Positions 1-8,144 of a stretch of DNA of 64,000 nucleotides are shown here, piece after piece. Numbering within the stretch: position 1 is the stretch's first letter; the number at the start of each line of letters is the position of its first letter. Location: the NCBI GenBank assembly GCA_963707465.1, contig CAVPQK010000015.1:1612001-1676000 (forward strand), written 5' to 3'. The notes below the pieces were generated by a model. The model saw only the letters and a program-made list of their open reading frames with translations. It made no database searches and was not told the origin of the DNA. The stretch comes from Bog-159 sp963707465. GTDB taxonomy: Bacteria; Acidobacteriota; Terriglobia; Bryobacterales; Bryobacteraceae. The position numbers and the translations under genes were made by a program.

Positions 1-236
1 CCCGAGGGGAACGTGTTCGGAGCGCCGGGAAAGTTGAGGAGGGTGAAGCTGTATGTGACCGAAGCCGGCGGGACATCGCCGGTCGCTCGAGTTGTTGTCT
101 GGGCTCGGGTTGACGCCCGATGATGGAACCGGCGCAGACCCTCCAGTTTGCTCTGTGCCTGGCTCGGAGATGCGCTTAGCATCAGCCCGAGAAGCGTGAA
201 CGAGAATGCGTAGTGCGGCAAAGCTCCTTTTTTCAT
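1..236 (-). CDS. Secreted HAF-repeat-like protein, N-terminal part (runs off the left edge)
   Basis: The minus strand is open from an ATG at 234-236 to the window edge. A good ribosome site (AAGGAG, 6 bases upstream) precedes the ATG. The product begins MKKGALPHYAFSFTLLGLML, a classic signal peptide with a likely cut after SPSQA. After about 40 polar residues it reads VTYSFTLLNFPGAPNTFPSG. That matches the start of the extracellular HAF-repeat proteins common in Acidobacteria, where such segments recur as propeller-like units. Only about 78 codons are visible, so the number of repeats and the function are unknown. The family assignment is inference from this one unit; the start and signal peptide are seen directly. 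Confidence 0.72.
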   Translation of the reverse strand, partial: MKKGALPHYAFSFTLLGLMLSASPSQAQSKLEGLRRFHHRASTRAQTTTRATGDVPPASVTYSFTLLNFPGAPNTFPS

Positions 237-374
237 ACGACGCTCCTTTTGGAAGTCCCTCATGGCTCCACGGCGGAAAGCCCATATGCCATGGCAGGAT
301 CAAGCATATCACGAGCATCCCGCTTCCCCGGTCTCCCCTTGCATTCCATCGCCCGCCGCGCCATAATTTGAGAC

Positions 375-1763
375 GTGATCGAGCCCCTTCGGGCCCCCGC
401 CACAGTTCCCTGGAGCGCGGCACTCACGGCAGTCGTTGCCATTGCCGTCCAATACAGTTTTGGCTCGTCTTACCTGATGGCCTGCGAGTGCGCCCCTCCC
501 CCACCGCCATGCGAAGCTTATTGGCAAACGCCGATGGTTTTCCTCGGAACCGTCACAGAGGCTCTTGGGACCCAGGACGGCCGTCTCGTTCGCGCTCGCA
601 TGCGCATAGATCACGCTTATAAGGGCGTTTCCGAGAAGACCCTGGTACTGTTCGACAACGGGATGTGTGATGGTCCGGATCTCCAGTTAGGTGCGCAATA
701 CCTCATGTACACCCGCCGCCTCGGAAAAGGCGACGTGCTGTCGCGGGGCTGTACGCGGAGCAGGCGCGTCGAGGACGCCGAACAGGACATGATATTTCTG
801 AACGGTCTCGGCCAGGCGCCTCCCACAGCGACGGTCTTCGGGAGGGTAGTCAATCGCACCGATGACTACTATGGCAAGGACAAGCCGATGCCGGGTGCGC
901 TCGTGGAACTCCGAGGCGCCGCCGGCACTCACGCCACCACAACGGATAGCGACGGCCGTTACTCTTTCGCTAATCTCGAACCGGCGAAGTACACCGTTAC
1001 CGCCGATCTGACCGGCTTCAACATGCTCTCTTTGGGAGGTGACGGCGAACCAACTGCCGTGGACGTACAGCCGCGTGGGTGTGCCGTCGTCAACGTGATC
1101 ATGCGGCGGACATGGCGGGGATCGATTGCAGGCCGTGTCATTCGCTCGAATGGCGAGCCGGCGCCGGATGGAATCGACCTTACGCTAATCCAGCTCGAGA
1201 ATCGTGATGGCAACGAGCGATCGAATTTTCTTTTCGGCGCGGACGTAAGTACCGGCGAGCGAGGCGAGTATTCCTTCCATGAGGTCGCGCCCGGGCGCTA
1301 TAAGATCGTAATGAATATGTATCGATTCCCGAGCGAGAGGGTACCCTACCCGACGATCTATTGGCCGGGCGCCCGCACGGAGGCCGGCGCGCTTGCGATC
1401 GAAGTGACTGACGGGGCGCCGCAGCAGAGCTATGACTTCAGATTGCCGCCAGAGCCGAAAAAGGCCAAGGTGACAGGGATTGTGTTGACCGGCGATGGCA
1501 AGCCCGCGCAGGGCGTCCAGGTCTTGATCACCGTGTTGCCCGATAATGACATCGCTGGCGATGACGAGAATAGACCACAAACTGATGCAGACGGACATTT
1601 CTCCTTCACCGCATTGGAGGGATTCGAGTATCGACTCAACGCCATCCAAAGCGGTGCCCGCCCGTCGCACTCTGCGGAGGTTCACTTCGACTTCGACAGC
1701 GGGCAACGCTTCATCACGCTGGTGCTGGATCGTCCAGGGCGGTTCGATAACGACCCGTTCTAA
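375..1763 (+). CDS. Secreted protein with cysteine-rich N-terminus and carboxypeptidase-regulatory-like repeats
   Basis: The 462-residue product starts at a GTG at 375; no in-frame ATG lies upstream and the ribosome site is weak. Residues 10-35 are hydrophobic and fit a signal peptide, followed directly by CECAPPPPPCEAYWQTPMVF. That arrangement resembles the TIMP/NTR-like domain, which starts with Cys right after cleavage. About three carboxypeptidase-regulatory-like (Ig-fold) segments follow, with motifs such as GALVELRG, DGRYSFANLEPAKYTV, GEYSFHEVAPGRYKI and DGHFSFTALEGF. It is probably exported and may bind surfaces or ligands. No catalytic motif is visible. It stands alone, with a convergent neighbour downstream. 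Confidence 0.78.
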   Translation: MIEPLRAPATVPWSAALTAVVAIAVQYSFGSSYLMACECAPPPPPCEAYWQTPMVFLGTVTEALGTQDGRLVRARMRIDHAYKGVSEKTLVLFDNGMCDGPDLQLGAQYLMYTRRLGKGDVLSRGCTRSRRVEDAEQDMIFLNGLGQAPPTATVFGRVVNRTDDYYGKDKPMPGALVELRGAAGTHATTTDSDGRYSFANLEPAKYTVTADLTGFNMLSLGGDGEPTAVDVQPRGCAVVNVIMRRTWRGSIAGRVIRSNGEPAPDGIDLTLIQLENRDGNERSNFLFGADVSTGERGEYSFHEVAPGRYKIVMNMYRFPSERVPYPTIYWPGARTEAGALAIEVTDGAPQQSYDFRLPPEPKKAKVTGIVLTGDGKPAQGVQVLITVLPDNDIAGDDENRPQTDADGHFSFTALEGFEYRLNAIQSGARPSHSAEVHFDFDSGQRFITLVLDRPGRFDNDPF

Positions 1764-1783
1764 GGTTGCAGCGCACGCCGCCC

Positions 1784-2503
1784 CTACTGCCTGATAACGA
1801 TGCCCTCAGCTTGCGCCGAATAGGTACGTTCCGGAAAGTAGTTGACCCACGGGAAGTCCGCGCCGGAAGTGCCGAAAGTAGTTCCTAACGTGATAGTGAT
1901 GCCCGCATCGCCAGTGGCCATCCAGTTATTGAGGGTCTTGGGGCCGCCCACACCGGCTCCGCCGTCTTCGGGGTAGTCCATTTCCACGGTGCCGGAGCTC
2001 ATCAAGGCCTCTTGGCCCGCCTTGTTAATGATTGCGTTGACGTAGCCGAAGGTGTACGCAGAATTGGTAGTCACGGTATTGCCGTCCGCAATGGCAAACG
2101 GAATGGTCTGCGGGGACGAGCTTATGGAGATCGGGAAGCCGTGGCCTATCGATCGAACCACGTATATCGGATTGTCCGGGCCTGCCACGACTTCGAATAG
2201 AAGCGGCGTAATGTAGCCCGTCGTATTGCCGGCCGGTCCCGCAAATCCCCAAAGAAAGGTAAATGTCCTGGGAGCGGTCCCAGCCGGAAAGAATCCTCCC
2301 GTGTAGATGTACACCTGGCCGCTGTCGCCGTCGACATTCAACCGCGCCGTGGTTGTCGATCCCTCGGTAACCGGTGTGTATGTAGTGGTATCGTCGCCAG
2401 CCAGGGCGCGTGGCCCAAGGGCGGTAAGCAGCAGACCGACGGAACCAACCAGCACCAGAACCTCGCGATTCTGCCTTCCGCCTCGACCCGTAAAGAACGT
2501 CAT
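1784..2503 (-). CDS. Secreted hypothetical protein, about 239 residues
   Basis: The frame is open further upstream, but the ATG at 2503 is preferred because GGCGGAG lies about 6 bases before it and a signal peptide follows (hydrophobic VLVLVGSVGLLLTALG, cut near PRALA). The mature part is rich in Gly, Thr and Ser and predicted to be beta-structured, with no recognised domain. Segments such as TFTFLWGFAGPAG and VYIYTGGFFPAGT suggest an extracellular beta-sandwich. No C-terminal sorting tail is seen. It converges with the preceding gene (20-base gap) and is divergent from the next gene. Function is unknown; that it is a real exported protein is supported by the start signals and composition. 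Confidence 0.65.
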   Translation of the reverse strand: MTFFTGRGGRQNREVLVLVGSVGLLLTALGPRALAGDDTTTYTPVTEGSTTTARLNVDGDSGQVYIYTGGFFPAGTAPRTFTFLWGFAGPAGNTTGYITPLLFEVVAGPDNPIYVVRSIGHGFPISISSSPQTIPFAIADGNTVTTNSAYTFGYVNAIINKAGQEALMSSGTVEMDYPEDGGAGVGGPKTLNNWMATGDAGITITLGTTFGTSGADFPWVNYFPERTYSAQAEGIVIRQ

Positions 2504-2632
2504 AATTGTCTCCGCCATGAGAATTTGCCCTATCCGTGCGCCCGCCATGGTTCCGGGCACTAAACTAAAACCCGGCATCCCTCGGAAAGTTGCAACTTTG
2601 CCAGACTTTTTTCTCCTTCTCCATTTCAGGTT

Positions 2633-2638
2633 TATAAT
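2633..2638 (+). promoter_or_regulatory. Possible -10 box (TATAAT) upstream of the 2668 gene
   Basis: A perfect TATAAT lies 29 bases upstream of the ATG at 2668, in an AT-rich stretch unusual for this genome. No convincing -35 box is found at 16-18 bases. A TTGCCA sits too far upstream (29 bases). Treat as a candidate only. Confidence 0.4.
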
Positions 2639-2667
2639 AACTGGAGTCACGCTGCGGAAGGAGGCTC

Positions 2668-3099
2668 ATGCAACGCTCCACTTCGTTCCATCTACTCTTA
2701 GCGGCGGCTTTTTCTGTGGTGCTCATCCGTCCGGCGCTCCCGGGTCAGGGTACTGAGATGGCGCCCGACGCGAAGACGATGACCATCGAGGGCGCCGTCC
2801 GGGACCTCGCCTGTCCCATCCAAAATCTGGCAGGGACCGCCAAGAGCTTCAGTTTGAAATGCGTCCTGGATTGCGTGAAGCACGGCTCGCCCATCATCAT
2901 CCTCACCAAGACCGGGCTGATATATTTCCCGATCTCCGCTTCCATGCCCGATTTCGACCAGCGCGAAAAGATGATGCCATTTGTAGGAAAGTATGTGCAG
3001 GCGACCGGCCCGGTGTTCACGCGAAACGGAACTCACGCGATCGCCATCACACAAATCAGGGAACTGAAGAGCGTTCGGGTGGACACCGACGCTCACTGA
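2668..3099 (+). CDS. Small secreted hypothetical protein (143 residues) with three cysteines
   Basis: The ATG at 2668 has an excellent ribosome site (AAGGAGG, 5 bases upstream). Residues 1-26 form a signal peptide (LLLAAAFSVVLIRPALP). The mature part has the pattern EGAVRDLACPIQN ... LKCVLDCVKHGSPIIILTKTG, so cysteines lie near residues 49, 65 and 69. Secreted acidobacterial proteins with a similar short beta-rich fold and this kind of Cys-Pro signature occur, but I know of no assigned function. The C-terminal 44 bases overlap tail-to-tail with the gene on the other strand. Confidence 0.75.
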   Translation: MQRSTSFHLLLAAAFSVVLIRPALPGQGTEMAPDAKTMTIEGAVRDLACPIQNLAGTAKSFSLKCVLDCVKHGSPIIILTKTGLIYFPISASMPDFDQREKMMPFVGKYVQATGPVFTRNGTHAIAITQIRELKSVRVDTDAH

Positions 3100-3526
3100 G
3101 CTGGAAGCGGGCCAGGACGTCCTGGAAATGGCAAAGGTCGTTAGCGCAAATTCGAAAAGCGCCACCCGAGTAGGGACCGCCCCAGGTCGCGTCCGGTCCG
3201 GTCACCATGAACCGGTCCCCATCCAGCTTCATTTCCACCAACTGCTCCCGCGAGAGGAAGACCGAACCAGCCGCCTTCGGAACACTCAATCCTCCGTCGT
3301 AAAACCGGATGTATCGAGGAGCTGTGACCATAGCGGCAAGACACCCAACCCAAAACAGGATTGCCAGGGAGTTGACGTTGCCATATAGGAGCCTTACCAT
3401 GAAACCGAAGAGTACACCGGCGATGCCCAACACCCTGACGATGATCTTCCACGCCGCCATTGGCTCGCGAAAAGAGGCTATCCGGGAACCTTTGAGACCT
3501 TTCCTGCTGGATAAGGATATCTTCAT
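3056..3526 (-). CDS. Membrane protein with two transmembrane helices and a cytosolic PH-like tail
   Basis: The 156-residue product has two hydrophobic helices at about 25-45 (IIVRVLGIAGVLFGFMV) and 50-68 (LAILFWVGCLAAMVTA). A beta-rich region follows (YIRFYDGGLSVPKAAGSVFL ... MVTGPDA), similar in arrangement to bacterial PH-like membrane proteins. Its ATG overlaps the stop codon of the upstream gene (ATGA), so the two are translationally coupled. The C-terminus overlaps the convergent 2668 gene by 44 bases. Function is unknown; the assignment is from topology only. Confidence 0.62.
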   Translation of the reverse strand: MKISLSSRKGLKGSRIASFREPMAAWKIIVRVLGIAGVLFGFMVRLLYGNVNSLAILFWVGCLAAMVTAPRYIRFYDGGLSVPKAAGSVFLSREQLVEMKLDGDRFMVTGPDATWGGPYSGGAFRICANDLCHFQDVLARFQLSERRCPPERSSVP

Positions 3527-3816
3527 CCGCTGTGCGTAACCCTACGAAATTCTGTGAGCCAGTCGCGAAACAACTGGGCTTGCTCCTTCGAGAGCCTCTC
3601 CACGGTGTTGCGAATCAGGGTTTCCGGCTCAGAACCACTCTTCCCATTCGTCTCTTTGGATGTCAGCAGTCCCGTTCCGTCGCTGGCCAACGAATACCAA
3701 TGCGCGCGAAGCTGGTGCTCGCGCGGCGTCTCGCCGAGACTCCCGCTGGGAAAATACTCGACGCCGGCCGCATACATCGCGGCCATCGCAATCGCAAATC
3801 CGCAAACTGCCCGCAT
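3523..3816 (-). CDS. Small membrane-anchored hypothetical protein (about 97 residues)
   Basis: The frame is open to 3894, but the ATG at 3816 is chosen because AAGGA lies 8 bases before it and the product then begins MRAVCGFAIAMAAMYAAGVE, a signal anchor. A second candidate is the ATG at 3840. The rest is polar and ends in an amphipathic helix (IRNTVERLSKEQAQLFRDWL). It overlaps the following gene by 4 bases (ATGA), forming a two-gene unit. No family is recognised. Confidence 0.55.
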   Translation of the reverse strand: MRAVCGFAIAMAAMYAAGVEYFPSGSLGETPREHQLRAHWYSLASDGTGLLTSKETNGKSGSEPETLIRNTVERLSKEQAQLFRDWLTEFRRVTHSG

Positions 3817-3971
3817 CGGAGCCGTCCTTACCCCAATCATAATGGCTGTCGTCGTGATCTCCAAAGTGCAGGGTGGCGTAATTTCAGCTTCCAATTGTTT
3901 GTCTTCTCCCCGTTCCCGCCTCGCAGCACCTGGAAATTGGAGCCCCGGGCTATGGCGGCGTGAGCGGCGCT

Positions 3972-4150
3972 ATGCTGAAACCAGAGCCTCCCGAACCTAA
4001 AGCCAATGCAGCGCAAGATTTTTTTGGACCACTTTTATCGTCCTCGGGCTAATTGCCGATTTCGCGTTGCCGATCTGGTGGGCGCTAGGCGCAACCATTC
4101 CAATTTTCTGCATAAGCTGGTGGTTCGCCTATCGCAGCGAGTGGTTTTGA
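3972..4150 (+). pseudogene. Short two-helix membrane protein gene interrupted by a frameshift in a run of seven T
   Basis: An ATG at 3972 opens a frame reading MLKPEPPEPKANAAQDFF up to the T run at 4019-4025. Downstream, a different frame reads WTTFIVLGLIADFALPIWWA and continues through a second hydrophobic segment to a stop at 4148-4150. The second frame has no start codon of its own and is closed upstream by TAA at 3998. With eight T instead of seven the two join into one 59-residue protein with a proline-rich head and two helices. Possible causes are a homopolymer sequencing error, a true mutation, or slippage at the T run. The gene call rests on the very clean membrane segments. Confidence 0.55.
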
Positions 4151-4256
4151 TCCACCGGCCACAAGCGTAAGGTTCATAAGCCGGGGCGGCTCTACCTCCA
4201 ACTCATTCGACGCTATCCCTCCTCGCCGGACTATAAAGAGTTGTCAACGTCCATGA

Positions 4257-4670
4257 TTACGTTCCGCCCTCCACCACCAGTTTGAAGTGCCGGACCGTCG
4301 CCGGATGAGGAGTATCCTCCGTAACGTCGCGCACGCGCGGGCGGTCCTGAAGGAACAGCCCCGTCAGCCACTCCTCGGCCAGCGCATCGTTCCACGGAAG
4401 GTAATGGTCCAACTCCGCGAAGCACAACGCGGCATGCCAGTTGCCGGTTATGTCGCGTCTGAATGTTACCGTGACGCCGGAAGGGAGGTGCCGGGCCGAC
4501 GTCCTCCGCAAGTAGTTCTCGCCGATTTCCCGCAGGCCGCCAGTGAGGGGCCCTGTGCGCACGAAGTCCTGGCCGGCGTTGAAACGCAGCAATTTCGCCA
4601 CGTTTCCAATCGTCCAATCACTGCCGAATATCCGGCCCGGCGTCGGCTGCGGGCCAAGGGGAGCGCTCAT
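4257..4670 (-). CDS. Hypothetical protein, 137 residues
   Basis: A soluble-looking protein with mixed composition. It has a Pro/Gly-rich N-terminus, a helical middle (IGNVAKLLRFNAGQDFVRTG), and an acidic/aromatic stretch (FAELDHYLPWNDALAEEWLT). A GAGGAG lies just 2 bases upstream of the ATG at 4670, closer than usual. The alternative frame on the same strand (4231-4617) is Arg/Gly-rich noise and was discarded. No family is recognised and no catalytic motif is apparent. It lies between the frameshifted membrane gene and the TPR gene, in the same direction as the latter. Confidence 0.55.
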   Translation of the reverse strand: MSAPLGPQPTPGRIFGSDWTIGNVAKLLRFNAGQDFVRTGPLTGGLREIGENYLRRTSARHLPSGVTVTFRRDITGNWHAALCFAELDHYLPWNDALAEEWLTGLFLQDRPRVRDVTEDTPHPATVRHFKLVVEGGT

Positions 4671-4753
4671 GACTCCTCAATGATCCCACGGTTTTGCTCC
4701 CAATCTGACCGCTACCAACGCGGGCCAACGCCGAGATCGTGAGCCGGTAAATG

Positions 4754-5494
4754 CTACTTCGCAAGCAGGTGCACCTGGGTATCGGCCGCCTCGCGAATAT
4801 TCCAGGTCGGAGGATCGTCGCTGCTCCTCGCCGCACCGCCCCGGATCTCGCGGGCCTGCGCCCTGTCTCTCCGGGCCGGCTTCTTCCTCTTCAATTTGTC
4901 GAGGATCAGCGCGTCGCTTTCGAGCAAATCGGCCAGCAGAGGGTGCGCGGGGCCATATGTCTTTACGGCCGACGCGAGCGCCCGCTCCATCGCAGTCTTG
5001 GCCTGTTGGGGCCGACCCATCATGTATTCGAGTGACGCCAGGCTGGCGTAAGCTCGAATCAGGTTAGGGTGGTCGGGGCTCAGGGTGCGTTCCCACACCC
5101 GTATAGCTTCCCTCTCGTGGCCCAGCGCTTCGGCATAACGGCCGGTGCGCATCTCCACGGCTGCCAGATTGTGCAAGACCGTCGGACGGAGGTCTCCCGC
5201 CTCCGGCGCTTGCGCCGCTATCTGCCACGCGTCCCGCAGTTCCCCTTCCGCCGTGGACAACTGTCCCTGTTTCAGATGCAAAGCACTCCATGCGTTCAAA
5301 AGCTCGGCACGCGCCAGGACGCCAGCGGGAAGTGTGTCGGATTTCCCGGCTTCCTGCAGAGCAGCCTCCGCTTGGCGATCCTGCCCCGCTTGCATGTATG
5401 CCGTCGCCAACCTGACGCGGAGGTTCAACATTTGCGGCCCCACCAGGCCACTACATAAGACCACTAACGCCATCGTCCAGATCATGCCATTCAT
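4754..5494 (-). CDS. Secreted or membrane-anchored TPR protein
   Basis: About 246 residues if started at the ATG at 5494, chosen because GGAG precedes it by about 8 bases and a signal anchor follows (MNGMIWTMALVVLCSGLVG). The body is tandem tetratricopeptide repeats: LATAYMQAGQDRQAEAALQE, NAWSALHLKQGQLSTAEGEL, LHNLAAVEMRTGRYAEALGH and LASLEYMMGRPQQAKTAMER, each with the small/aromatic TPR pattern. The layout resembles the Kinesin-light-chain type repeats found beside Ser/Thr kinases or propeller proteins in Acidobacteria. The C-terminus is basic then acidic and carries no further domain. Its job is probably protein-protein interaction. It is divergent from the HTH-propeller gene at 5660. Confidence 0.75.
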   Translation of the reverse strand: MNGMIWTMALVVLCSGLVGPQMLNLRVRLATAYMQAGQDRQAEAALQEAGKSDTLPAGVLARAELLNAWSALHLKQGQLSTAEGELRDAWQIAAQAPEAGDLRPTVLHNLAAVEMRTGRYAEALGHEREAIRVWERTLSPDHPNLIRAYASLASLEYMMGRPQQAKTAMERALASAVKTYGPAHPLLADLLESDALILDKLKRKKPARRDRAQAREIRGGAARSSDDPPTWNIREAADTQVHLLAK

Positions 5495-5659
5495 ACGCCG
5501 CCGCTCCCCACGACAGTAGGCGCCGAGTAATGCCTTCAATAACTTGCTGAATCTGGCGCGATTTGGCGCGGATTGGCGTGTCCACTTCCGCACAACTAAC
5601 TTTCCGCGGGCGGAGTCGTCTTACTCGTTAAGTCCGATGCCGCGGGCGAAGGCTCACCC

Positions 5660-7645
5660 ATGCCCATCACAGCTCCATCTGGCCCGGACGGTCGACTGGA
5701 TTCTTGGAAGGAGATCGCCGCTCATCTGAAGCGGGGTGTGCGAACCGTGCAGCGCTGGGAACGTGTCAGCGGCTTGCCGGTTCACCGCTTGGACCCGCAG
5801 GGTTCGGTGTTCGCCTACAAATCCGAACTGGATGCCTGGTGGGCCGGCAGCCGGCAGACCAACGCGCCTGAAGAACAGGAGCGGAAAGCCCCCCGCCCGC
5901 ATTTCCGCTGGATTGGAGCGGTCACCCTATCGCTGGTGCTCGTCGCCGTCGCAGGGGTTGCCGTGGCACGCTGGGTTGCCGTCCGGAGTTCGGACTTTAA
6001 GGTTCTGGACCCGGTTCCGTTGACCTCTGATTTGGGGTCCGAGAGCGATCCCACTTTTTCGCCCGACGGCAATCAGGTGGCTTACGCCTGGGACGGACCG
6101 TCGCAGAATCAATGGGACATCTATGTGAAAATGGTCGGCTCGGATTCTCCCGTACGCCTGACCAAAGGCCCGGCGCAGAATGTATCGCCGGCCTGGTCGC
6201 CCGACGGCCGGTTCATCGCTTTCCGCCGGTTCCCGGCGAAGGGAAAGACGCAGATCCTGTTGATCCCACCGGTCGGAGGGCATCAAAAAGTCATCTCCGA
6301 AGATCCGCGCACGATGGACTCCCTGTCCTGGTCGCCGGACAATCGCTGGATCGTGACGTCCGCATCCGGTAGCGAGCCGGGACCTGTTGGCCTCGTCGCC
6401 ATCGATGTGAATACCGGCGAGATGCGCCGCCTGACCAAACCCCCTCGGGAAAACTGGGGTGATTTCGAACCGGCGGTTGCGCCCGATGGCGCCAGCGTCA
6501 TATTCTCGCGCGACCTTGGCAGCACATCCGAACTCTACCGGCTCAAGCTGACCAACGGCCTGCAACCCGATGGCGAGCCCCAGCCGCTCACCGCGCATCA
6601 TCGCTGGACCGGTATGCCCGCATTCGCGCCCAACGGAAAGGACGTCGTCTACTCCTCGGGGATAAAGGACGATGTTGCCAGTCTCTGGCTCCTGCCGCTG
6701 GCGGTCGCGGGGCAGCCGCGCCTTTTGTTTCGTTCCACCAGTTCGTGTTATCAACCCGCGCTCTCGCGCCGCCGGAACCGCCTGGCTTTTTCTGTCGGCA
6801 GGATTTTTCGTGTGGATACCTGGCGGCTGGATCTCACGCCTGACTTCAAACCTGCGGCGCCGCCCGTGCGTCTGATCTCCTCCACTCACACCGATTACAA
6901 CGCTCAATACTCACCCGATGGCAAGTGGATCGTATTCCATTCCACTCGTTCGGGTGCATCCGAGATATGGGTGTCGGAAGCGGATGGCTCGAACGCCGTG
7001 CGCCTCACCAACTTCAATGCGCCCATCACCGGTAGCCCGCGCTGGTCGCCGGATGGGCGCTGGATCGTTTTCGATTCCAACAAAGAAGGCCAGTTCGAGG
7101 TATACCGCGTGCCCGCCGAAGGCGGTGTTCCCGAGCGTCTCACCCGCGATCCCGCTACCGATGGTGTTCCGAGTTACTCGCGCGACGGTCGGTCGATCTA
7201 CTTTATGTCGAACCGCGGCGGAAACAACCAGGTTTGGAAGATGGATGCGAATGGCGGGCATGCCCGGCAGATTACCCGGCAAGGCGGCTACCTGGCGTTC
7301 GAATCGTATGACCGCCAATGGGTGTTCTATTCGCGCGAAGACGGCGATAGCCCGCTGTACCGCGTGCCGGCGGAGGGTGGAGCGGAAACGCGAGTGTTGC
7401 CGCGCGTCTACGAATTTGGCTTCTGCGTCACCCCCAGCGGCGTGTTGTTTGCGGGAGGTGAGAACTCAGCCGGACTCGAATTCCTGAATTTCCAGACCGG
7501 TAAGGTATCCGCATTCTTTCGGCCGGATCGGCAAATGACCGTTGGGCTAAGCCTGTCGCCCGATCGGCGGCACCTTCTCTACCCACAGCGGGAGTCCTCC
7601 GGGAGCGATCTGATGCTGGTGGAAAATTTCCCGGAAAGCCAATAA
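5660..7645 (+). CDS. Helix-turn-helix, transmembrane, TolB/PD40 beta-propeller protein
   Basis: A 661-residue protein in three parts. Residues 13-62 form an excisionase/MerR-like helix-turn-helix (LDSWKEIAAHLKRGVRTVQR, then WERVSGLPVHR), a signature of acidobacterial regulators. Residues 84-107 are one membrane helix (IGAVTLSLVLVAVAGVAVAR). The rest is a series of PD40/WD40-like blades: DPTFSPDGNQVAYAW, SPAWSPDGRFIAFRR, NAQYSPDGKWIVFHS, SPRWSPDGRWIVFDS, VPSYSRDGRSIYFMS. The architecture suggests a membrane-anchored one-component sensor, with the propeller outside and the DNA-binding head inside. The topology and role are inference; the domains are seen. It is divergent from the TPR gene. Confidence 0.88.
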   Translation: MPITAPSGPDGRLDSWKEIAAHLKRGVRTVQRWERVSGLPVHRLDPQGSVFAYKSELDAWWAGSRQTNAPEEQERKAPRPHFRWIGAVTLSLVLVAVAGVAVARWVAVRSSDFKVLDPVPLTSDLGSESDPTFSPDGNQVAYAWDGPSQNQWDIYVKMVGSDSPVRLTKGPAQNVSPAWSPDGRFIAFRRFPAKGKTQILLIPPVGGHQKVISEDPRTMDSLSWSPDNRWIVTSASGSEPGPVGLVAIDVNTGEMRRLTKPPRENWGDFEPAVAPDGASVIFSRDLGSTSELYRLKLTNGLQPDGEPQPLTAHHRWTGMPAFAPNGKDVVYSSGIKDDVASLWLLPLAVAGQPRLLFRSTSSCYQPALSRRRNRLAFSVGRIFRVDTWRLDLTPDFKPAAPPVRLISSTHTDYNAQYSPDGKWIVFHSTRSGASEIWVSEADGSNAVRLTNFNAPITGSPRWSPDGRWIVFDSNKEGQFEVYRVPAEGGVPERLTRDPATDGVPSYSRDGRSIYFMSNRGGNNQVWKMDANGGHARQITRQGGYLAFESYDRQWVFYSREDGDSPLYRVPAEGGAETRVLPRVYEFGFCVTPSGVLFAGGENSAGLEFLNFQTGKVSAFFRPDRQMTVGLSLSPDRRHLLYPQRESSGSDLMLVENFPESQ

Positions 7646-7650
7646 GCACC

Positions 7651-7692
7651 TGGAGGGCGGCCAATCTTGGCCGCAGCCGGCTTTCAGCCGGC
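7651..7692 (+). repeat. Double-hairpin intergenic element, copy 1
   Basis: Two adjacent stem-loops: arms 7657-7664/7667-7674 (GCGGCCAA, loop TC) and 7676-7682/7686-7692 (GCCGGCT, loop TTC). A TGGAGG header precedes them. The element lies 6 bases after the stop of the propeller gene. Confidence 0.85.
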
Positions 7693-7707
7693 CCACGCGT
7701 CTAAATT

Positions 7708-8144
7708 ATGTCCAAGCCTGCCATGCTACGGTTCTTCTATATCCTCGCCACCCTGGGATGTGCATGCGTGATTTATGTAGGAATGTTTATCCACGGACAC
7801 GTAACGATTCGAAACTGATCGCCGCAATGGAGCGCTATAAGTCAGACTGCGGGCGGTACCCTAGCTCGGCAGAAGGGCTCGACGCGTTGGTGCACAGTCC
7901 GAATGTGGCAGGCTGGAAGGGACCATACCTCGATGGCGCGATGCCGGCCGATCCCTGGGCCAGGGCGTTTCACTATCGCTCCGATGACCTGCAACCAGAA
8001 GTGATTTCATACGGAGCTGACGGAAAGCCTGGGGGTAACTTCTTTGACATGGACATCTCTAGTCGAAACCCATGGGCCGCTTCGCCGGAAAGTGCCGCGC
8101 CGCGGTTTTCGGTGACGACATCGTGCTATTCCACCACGCCGTGA
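7708..8144 (+). pseudogene. Pseudopilin GspG-like (T2SSG) gene with a frameshift
   Basis: From the ATG at 7708 one frame reads MSKPAMLRFFYILATLGCAC and on to VIYVGMFIHGHV, a membrane N-terminus, then stops. The next frame over reads NDSKLIAAMERYKSDCGRYP, SSAEGLDALV, GPYLDGAMPADPWARAFHYR and SYGADGKPGGNFFDMDISS. Those are the hallmark motifs of the type II secretion pseudopilin C-terminal domain (calcium-binding type). The two halves join if one base is added near 7798-7806. The N-terminus lacks the GFTLIEL prepilin motif, so this would be a signal-anchored relative and not a true pilin. The 3' end overlaps the convergent IHGV-repeat gene by 19 bases. The break could be real or an assembly error. 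Confidence 0.65.

Noticed and set aside
1..123. Open frame on the + strand at the left edge ending in TGA
   Set aside because: The minus strand over the same bases has a ribosome site, a signal peptide and a HAF-type segment, so the + frame is a shadow.
206..622. 138-codon + frame beginning MRSAAKLLF
   Set aside because: Arg/His/Pro-rich noise overlapping the minus-strand start and the 375 gene; no ribosome site.
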